From contig CAWBNB010000033.1 in assembly GCA_963789885.1 (NCBI GenBank), positions 186,001 to 250,000 of the forward strand: a stretch of DNA of 64,000 nt, in the 5' to 3' direction. Positions 11,101 through 20,100 of the stretch are shown piece after piece (within the stretch, counting starts at the first letter, position 1; each line of letters begins with the position of its first letter). The DNA comes from DATEDA01 sp963789885. Lineage in GTDB: Bacteria > Pseudomonadota > Gammaproteobacteria > Burkholderiales > SG8-39. A program made the translations under genes and the position numbers. Under the pieces are notes generated by a model. The model ran no database searches, was not told where the DNA came from, and worked only from the letters and a program-made list of their open reading frames with translations.

Positions 11101-14100
11101 CGCGCTGTTGTCCGGGTCGGCTACGGCGAGCTCCGCGCCGGTGATCGTCGCTCCGGTCCCCTCGTTGACGGTGAGACCCGCGTTGGCCACGATCACTGGT
11201 GGCTCGTTGATGTCGCTGAGGTTGACGGTGATGACGGCCGAGTCGTTCGCGGTGCCGTCGGTGGCGGTGACGGTCAGGTTGAAGACCGGGTTCGTCTCGA
11301 AGTCGAGGGCCGCCGGGTTGGCGACGGTGATCGCGCCGGTGGCCGAGTCGATTGCGAAGGCGCCAGCGGTGTTGCCGGCGGCGATCGAGTAGGTGAGTAC
11401 CTGCCCGTCGCGGTCGGTGTCTGCTCCGGTGAATGCCTCGTTGGCATCGAGGACGAAAGTGCCGAACGCCGAGTTCTCGGGGAGGTTCGTTGTCGCGTCG
11501 TCGATTTGCGGCGCGTTGTCGTTCGCGTTCGTCAGGTTGACGGTGATCTGGGCGGTGTCGTTGAACGTCCCGTCCGTGGCGTTGACCGTGAGGACGAAGA
11601 CCGGCGTCGTCTCGAAGTCGAGAGCAACGGGGTTGGCGACAGTGATCGCGCCGGTGACCGCGTCGATCGCGAAGGCGCCGCCGGTGTTGCCGGCGACGAT
11701 CGAGTAAGCGAGTGCCTGGCCGTCGCGGTCGGCATCGGTGCCGGTGAACGCGTCGTTAACGTTGTAGGCGGCAGTGCCGGATGGGGCGCCTTCGGTCAGC
11801 GCGGGTGCGGTCGCGTCGTCGATCTGGGGCGCGTTATCGTTGGCGTTGATCAGGTTGACCGTGATGATCGCGGTGTCGGGCGTGGTGCCGTCGCTGGCGA
11901 CAATAGTCAGATTGAAGGCCGGGGTCGACTCGAAGTCGAGCGCGGCGCTGTTCGCGACCTTGATCGCGCCGGTGGCCGTGTCGATCGCGAACGCGCCGCC
12001 GGTGTTGCCGGCCGCGATCGAGTAGGTGAGTATCTGGCCGTCGCGGTCATTGTCGGCGCCGGTGAACGCATCGTTCGCGTCGTAGATGATCGTGCCGGCC
12101 GGCGAGTTCTCGGCGATGCTCGTAGTCGCATCGTCGATCTGCGGAGCGTTGTCGTTCAGGTTGATCAAGTTGATCGTGATCGCGGCCGTATCCGACGTCG
12201 CGCCATCGGTCGCGTGAACCGTCAGGTTGAAGACCGGCGTGGTCTCGAAATCGAGCGCGGCCGGGTTCGCGACCGTGATCGCTCCGGTGGCCGGATCGAT
12301 CGCAAAGGCGCCAGCAGTGTTGCCGGCGGTGATCGAGTAGACGAGCGGCTGGCCGTCGCGGTCGGCATCGGTGCCGGTGAACGCCTCGTTGACGTTGTAG
12401 ACGGCGGTGCCGAACGCCGAGTTCTCGGCGAGGTTCGTGGTCGCGTCGTTGATCTGTGGGGCGTTGTCGTTGTCGTTGATCAGGTTGATCGTGATCACGG
12501 CCGTATCCGGCGTCGTGCCGTCGGTCGCCTGAACCGTCAGGCTGAAGACCTGCGTGGTCTCGAAGTCGAGCGCGGCCGGGTTGGCGACGGTGATCGCGCC
12601 GGTGACCGAGTCGATCGCGAACCCGCCACCGGTGTTCCCGCCGATGATCGAGTAGGCGAGCGGCTGATCGTCGCGGTCATTGTCCGTGCCGGTGAAGGTC
12701 TCGTTGACGTTGTAGACGGCGGTGCCGTTTGCGCTGTTCTCGGGCAGTGACGGCGCCGTCGCATCGTTGATCTGTGGCGCGTTGTCGTTCAGGTTGATGA
12801 GGTTGACCGTGATGACCGCTGTATCCGGCGCGGCGCCGTCGGTCGCTTGAATGGTCAGGTTGAAGACCGAGGTCGTCTCGAAATCGAGCGCAGCCGAGTT
12901 CGCGACCGTGATCACGCCAGTAGCCGGGTCGACCGCGAAGGCACCGCCGGTGTTGCCAGCGACGATCGAATAGGCGAGCGCCTGGCCGTCGCGGTCGTTG
13001 TCGGTCCCGGTGAACGCCTCGTTGACGTTATAGACGGCGGTCCCGTTGGCGCTGTTCTCCGGGGGAGACGGCGCGGTGGCGTCGTTGATCTGCGGAACGT
13101 TGTCGTTCAGGTTGATCAGGTTGACCGTGATGAGGGCCGTATCCGACGTCGTGCCGTCGGTGGCGCTAACCGTCAGGTTGAAGACCGGCGTGGTCTCGAA
13201 GTCGAGCGCAGCCGAGTTCGCCACCGTGATTGCGCCGGTCGCGGCGCTGATGGCGAAGGCACCACCGGTGTTGCCGCCAATGATCGAATAGGCGAGCGCT
13301 TGGCCATCGCGGTCATTGTCGGTTCCGGTGAAGGCCTCGTTGACGTTGTAGACGGCGGTGGCGAACGCCGAGTTCTCGGCGAGGCTCGTGGTCGCGTCGT
13401 TGATCTGCGGGGCGTTGTCGTTCAGGTTGGTCAGGTTGACCGTGATCACCGCGGTATCAAGCGTGGTGCCGTCGGTCGCCTGAACCGTTAGGTTGAAGAC
13501 CGGAGTCGTCTCGAAGTCGAGGGCAGCGCTGTTCACGACCGTGATCGCGCCGGTCGAGGCGTTGATGGCGAATGCACCAGCGGTGTTGCCGCCGATGATC
13601 GAGTAGGCGAGCGCCTGTCCGTCGCGGTCGTTGTCGGTCCCGGTGAAGGCCTCGTTGACGTTGTAGACGGCGGTACCGTTGGCGCTGTTCTCGGGCAGGG
13701 CTGGCGCCGTCGCGTCGTTGATCTGCGGGACGTTGTCGTTGAGATTGATCAGGTTGACCGTGATGACCGCCGTATCCGGCGTCGTACCGTCGGTCGCCTG
13801 AACCGTCAGGTTGAAGACCGGCGTGGTCTCGAAGTCGAGCGCAGCCGAGTTTGCTGCCGTGATCGCGCCAGTCGCCGGGTCGATCGCAAAGGCACCACCG
13901 ATGTTGCCGCCGATGATCGAGTAGGCGAGCGGCTGTCCGTCGCGGTCGCTATCCGTCCCGGTGAACGCCTCGTTGATGTTGTAGACGGCGGTACCGTTGG
14001 CGCTGTTCTCGGGCAGCGCAGATGCCGTCGCGTCGTTGATCTGGGGGAGGTTGTCGTTCAGATTGGTCAGGTTGACCGTGATCACCGCCGTGTCGGACAA

Positions 14101-17100
14101 CGCGCCATCGGTGGCACTGACCGTCAGGTTGAAGGCCGGCGTGGTCTCGAAGTCGAGCGCGGCCGAGTTCGCGACCGTGATCGCGCCGGTCACGGCGTTA
14201 ATGGCGAACGCGCCGGCGGTGTTGCCGCCGGTGATCGAGTAGGTGAGTGGTTGCCCGTCACGATCGTTGTCGCTGCCGGTAAACGCTTCGTTGACGTTGT
14301 GGACGACGGTCCCGTTGGCGCTGTTCTCGGGCAGGGCCGGCGCCGTCGCGTCGTCAATCTGCGGGGCGTTATCGTTCAGGTTGGTCAGGTTGACCGTGAT
14401 CACTGCCGTATCCGGCGTGGTGCCGTCGGTGGCCTGAACCGTGAGGCTGAAGACGGGCGTCGTCTCGAAGTCGAGCGCGGCAGAGTTCGCGACCGTGATC
14501 GCTCCCGTCACGGCGTTGATGGCGAATGCGCCTCCGGTGTTGCCGGAGACGATCGAATACGCGAGCGGCTGGCCGTCGTGGTCGTTGTCGGTGCCGGTAA
14601 ACGCCTCGTTGACGTTGAAGACTGCGGTGCCGTTCGCGCTGTTCTCGGGCAGTGGCGGCGCCGTCGCATCGTTGATCTGCGGGAGGTCGTCGACCGTGCT
14701 GACGGCGATCGCGACCGTGTCGATGTCCTGCAGTCCGACGGCGTCGGTGGACGTCATCGTAAGGGTGTCGGCCCCGTTGAAGTTCAAGTTGCCCTGATAG
14801 ACCAGGCTCGCGAGCGTGGAATTGATCGCCCCCTGCGTGCCGGTGATCGTTACCGCGCCCGTCCCGCCGCCAGCCACCAGCGCGCCGCCCGCCGGCGTCA
14901 CCGCGAGGGTGCCGTTCAGCACTGACAGCACGACCGAATTGACGTTGCCATCGACGTCGCTCACGGAGATCGTGTTGAGCGCGAGCGGCGAGTCCTCGTT
15001 CACCACCCGCGGCCCGGGGACGTTGTTGACCGGCGCGGAGGTCACCTGGACGGCCGCGCCGAACTCGGAGGTCTCGCCGGTCACGCTGTCGGTCGCGGTG
15101 GCGGTCACCCATTCGCCGAGCGCCGCAGCAATCGGGGCGCTTCCGCTCCAGATGCCGGCGCCGCTCGTCGTAACGTTGACGAAGCCGAGATAGCGCTGGC
15201 CCTCGCGGTTGCCAGTGGAGTTGGCGAAGAGTTCGATGCGGAACGCTCTCGACGCCGTGCTGTTCAACGTGACGTTGACGCTGCTCGTTGTTGGGTCGGA
15301 CAGCACCGGGAAGTTCTGGAGGTTGTTGGTGCCGCTGTCGCTGTCGTAGGGGAAGGCGGTCTGGTCGTTCGCCGTGACGCCGTCGCCGCCCGGAACCTGG
15401 CTGAGGTCGATGCCGATCCCCCCGTTGCCGTAGATCAGGTTCCCGAGCAGCGAGTCGCTGTTGCCCGAGTCGACCTCCACCCCGCGCCCAGTGTTGCCGG
15501 AGATGATGTTGCCGTCCAGCGCACCCGTGCCCCCCACCAGCGTGCCGGTGCCGTCGTGGAGGTAGACGCCCTCCCTGCCGTTTGCGATCGTCCCCGTGTT
15601 GGCCGCGTTCAAGCCGATGTAGTTGCCGCGGATGACGTTGTTCGACCCGCCGCCGGAGAGGTCGATCCCGGACCAGGCGTTACCGGAGATGACGTTGCGG
15701 GCGTCGACGTTCGACCCGCCGATCGTGTTGTTCGACGCCGCGTTCACCCAGATCCCGTCTTCGCCGTTAGCGATCGCGGACGTGCCGGCGGCGTTGGTGC
15801 CGATATAGTTGCCGAGGATGGAGTTGTTGTTGCCGGCGACCATGATGCCGTCGCTGGTGTTGCCGGCGACCACGTTCCGGTCGGCGCCGGTGGCACTGAG
15901 CCCGCCGATCGTGTTGCCGGCCGACGCGATCTGGATGCCGTAGCGGCCGTTCCCGGCACCCGCGGTTCCGGCCGAATTCGTGCCGATCCAGTTGCCGGCG
16001 ATCGTACTGTCGCTGCCGGCGGTGATCGCGATGCCGTCCTGCCCGAAGCGGTTGATCACGAAGCCGCGCACGAAGCTGTTTCCCGCGCCGATCGTCAGGC
16101 CGGTCGCCGAAGCGCCCGCGCCGGCACCGTTCAGCTCGATCAGGGGCGTGCCGCCGAACAACTCCTGACTGGTCGCGTCCAGCACCGCGGACTGGGTGAT
16201 CGTCGGCAACGCAGCCGCAAGCGCGATCGTCTGCGCTCCCCCGCCGCTGATCGAGAAGTTCGAAGTCTGGCTGCCCGTGATGGCGTTCGCGTTCAGGATG
16301 AACTGGCGGAGGCTCCCCTGCTGCATGCGCGAGAACGAGGTGTCGTCATCGTTGCCGTCGCCGCGGTTGTTGACGATCGCGTTGAAGCTGAAGCCGGAGT
16401 CGACGCCAGTCACGTTCCCGCCGGCGAGCGTGACCTTGGTGACGTGCTCGGCGGTGGTGATCGCACCGGCGGCGTTGTCGGACACCGCGGCGTTGCGGCC
16501 GCCGTAGAGCGAACCGGGTGTCGAGAGGAAGCCCGTGGCGGTGGCGGCGCCGATCACACCATACGTCTGGTCCGCCCAAACGTTCTCTTGCGTGAAGCCG
16601 GCGTTGTAGTTGCCGGCACCGGCGTCGATCTTTCGCGAGTTCACCACGACGTAGTACGTGCCGGGGGCGAGCCCGACGAAGCTGTACGTGCCGGCGCCGC
16701 TGGTCGTGGTGATGCCGACGAACGAGTCGCCGGAGTCGATCAGGCCGTCGCCGTCGTCGAGGTGGAGCCGCACTTCCGTCCCGGCGAAGACGGCGCCGCC
16801 GTCGTCCGCGAGGATCGCGTTGCCGTTGACGTCGTTGAAGATCGTGCCGGAAATCGAGAACCCGGCGGTCGCCGTCACGCCCGCCGAGAGCTCCGAGGTG
16901 CTGTTGTTCGTGAGGTTCGTCGCCGTCGCGGTGATGGTTTCGCCGACGGCCACCGTTGCGCTCACGTTTGCGAGGAAGGTGGCGGTGCCCGCGGCGCCGA
17001 CGAGCACCGCCGTCGCGCCGAGGTAGCGCTGACCGCTCGCGTTGTTCGCGAAGAACTCGACGCGGTAGCTAGTGCCCGCTGCGCTGTCGAGCGATCCGGC

Positions 17101-20100
17101 GACCGAAACGATCGCCCCGTTGACCGCTGCGCCGGTCAGCACCGGGAAGTTCTGCAAACCGTTCGGGCCGGTGTCGGCATCGAACACGCCCACGTCATTC
17201 GGGGTAGAGCCGTTCGTGCCCTCGAGGTCGATGCCGATCCCGCCGTTGGAGTAGATCGCGTTGCCGAGGACGGCGACTCCGATCGTGGAATTGCCGGTCA
17301 CCATCACGCCGTCCTGCGCGTTGAACGCAATGGTGTTGCCGGAGTTCGCCGCGGTCCCGCCGATGGTGTTGTTCGAGTTCGAGACCTCGACCCCCGACTC
17401 GGAGTTCGCGAGCGCGGCCGTGCCGGCGGCCGTGGTCCCGATGAAATTGCCCGCGACGATATTCCCCGTCGTGCCGCTGTCGCGGATCTCGATCCCGTCC
17501 TCGTTGCCGGAGATGACGTTTCGCTCCGCGGGGGTCGTGCCGCCGATCGTGTTCGCGTTCGCGCCGCTCTGGATGCGCACGCCGTCGGCGTTGCCTCGGT
17601 CGAGCGTGCCGCCGGCGTCGGTGCCGATGTAGTTTCCGATGACCCGGTTCAGCGTCGCGCCGCTGCCCGAGAGCATCACGCCGTGGTTCGAGTTGCCCGA
17701 GATCACGTTCCGCTCGCCGGCGGTCGTTCCGCCGATCACGTTGCTCGCGCCGCTGACGTCGATGCCTTCCTGCGCGTTGCCGAGCGCGCCCACGCCGGTC
17801 GCGTCGAGGCCGATGTAGTTGCCGGTGACGTTATTGCCGCTGCCGGCGATCTCGATGCCGTCGCCGTCGTTCCCTGAGATGACGTTCCGCGCCGCGGCAG
17901 CGGAGCCGCCGATGATGTTCCCGGTCGCGGATCCGTCGATGTGGACCCCGTCGCCGCCGTTGCCGAGGTCGAGCGTGCCGGTCCGGTCGGTACCGATGAA
18001 GTTGCCCCAGACGAGCGTGCCTGTGCTCGGGCTCTGGATCCGGATCCCGTCCCCGAGGTTGCCCGCGATCACGTTCCGGTCGTTTGCACCGGTACCGCCG
18101 ATCGTGTTGTTCGCGCCGATCACGTCCACGCCCGGAGAGCCGTTGCCGAGGGCGACCGTCCCGCTCGCATCGACTCCGATCCAGTTCCCGGCGACGACGT
18201 TGTTGCTGCCCTCAACGTGGATGCCGTCGCCCTGGAACCGGTTGATCACGAAGCCGCGCACCGTGGACCCCGAGGCCACGACCTGGAGACCGTCGTTGAG
18301 CGTGGCCACGCCGCTGCCGTTCAGCTCGATGAGCGGCGTGCTGCCGAAGCCTTCCTGGGTGGTCGCGTCGAGAACCACCGTGTCGGTGATCACCGGCAGC
18401 GCGGACGCGAGCGCGATCGACTGGGATCCGCCACCGCCGATCGAGAAGTTCGCGGTCTGCGTGCCGCCGATCAGGTTCGAGTTCTGGATGAACTGGCGCA
18501 GCGACCCTTGTACCGAGCGGTCGGTGTTCCCCGCGTCATCGTCGCCGTCGCGGTTGCTGGTGACCGCGCTGAAACTGAAGCCGTAGTTGACGTTTACGAC
18601 ATTGGCGTTGGCGACCGCAACCTGCGTCACGTGCTCGGCGGTGGGAAGGCTCGACGCATCGTCGGACACGCCGACATTCCGTCCACCGAAGAGCGCGCCA
18701 CTCGTGGCGGTGAAGCCGGCGCCCTTCGCCGCGCCGGCGACAGCGTACGTCTGCTCGGCCCAGACGTTCGTGCCGCCCAGCGTCTTCGAGTCGACCGCGA
18801 CGTAGTAGGTCCCGTCCAGCAGGTTGGCGAACGTGTACTGGCCGGCGGCGTTCGTGGTCACCGTTGCCTGCAGAACATCGCCCGCGCCGATGGCGCCGTC
18901 GCCGTTGTCGAGGTAGAGGCTGACCGAGGCGTTGGCAAGCGTGAGTGTCCCGCCCTCCACGATGTCCGCATCGGCATCGACGTCGTCGAACACGGTGCCG
19001 CGGATCTCGTGCGCCGGCGCGGCCTGGATGTTCTGCGCGAACTCGGATGTGTTGTTCGTGACGGTGTTGGTCGCCGTCGCGCTGATGTACTCGCCGACGA
19101 GGACGGTCGCGGGCAGGACGATCTTGCTGAAGGTCGCGTTGCCGCTGCTGTCGGTCCCGACGTTCACGAAGCCGAGGTAGCGCTGACCCTCGCCCCGGCC
19201 GCTCGGGTCCTGAGTCGTCGAGGCGAAAAACTCGATCCGGAAGGTGCTGTTCGCGGTGCTGTTGAATGCGCCGGAAATCTGGATCTGGGAGCCGTTCGTG
19301 ATCGCGAGCGCGAGCACCGGATAGTTCTGCAGGCCGTTCGGGCCCGCGTCGGGGTCGCCTGCTACGGCGTCGTTGAAGGTCACCCCGTCGCCGACTGCTG
19401 TGAGGCTGAGATCGATACCGAGCCCGGTGTTCCCGCCGATCGCGTTTCCGAGGATGGCGTTGCCGGAGGACGTCGAGCCATAGACCTCGACCCCGCCCAG
19501 ACCGTTCCCCGAGATCAGGTTGCCCTGTCCTGCAAGGGTCCCGCCGATCGTGTTGTTCGAGGCACCGTCGATCCACACCCCGAAGTCGTTGTTCTTGATC
19601 GTGGCGCTCCCGTCCACGTTGGTGCCGATGTTGTTGCCGCGGACGACGTTGCCCGTGGAGGCCGCGATCACGACACCGTCCGTGGTGTTGCCGGAGATGA
19701 GGTTGCCGATGATCGAATTGTTGTCGGCTCCGGTGTTGAGCTCGATTCCCGCCCAGGCGTTAGCAATCGCTGCGGTTCCGGCGGCGTTCGTGCCGATGCG
19801 ATTCCCCTGGATGAGGTTGAAGTCCGAATTCTGCAGGAGCACCCCTTGCCACCCGATGCCCGAGAAGCCATTGCCGGAAATGACGTTACCGGCGTCCGCG
19901 ACAGTACCGCCGATGGTGTTGTTGTTGGAGTTAGCGACCCAGATCCCGGTTTCCCCGTTACCCATCCCGGAACCGGAGCCGGCGGCGTTCGTGCCGATGT
20001 AGTTCCCCTGAATGACGTTGCCGGAGGCACCGCTCGGGCCGTCGACGAAGATGCCGTCGATACCGTTGCCCGAGATCACATTGCGGTCAGCCGCGTTGGT

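Noticed and set aside
11205..14676. Regularly spaced DNA repeats resembling a CRISPR or satellite array.
   Set aside because: The period is about 316 bp and in frame with one protein; the units encode cadherin-like domains, and there are no short direct repeats with unique spacers.
15556..17877. Long open frames on the plus strand opposite the adhesin gene, and similar Arg-rich frames opposite cysI, kdp and ccmF.
   Set aside because: They are antisense shadows of high-GC genes: no recognisable domains, biased toward Arg, Val, Asp and Gly, no ribosome sites, while the opposite strand carries clear protein families.
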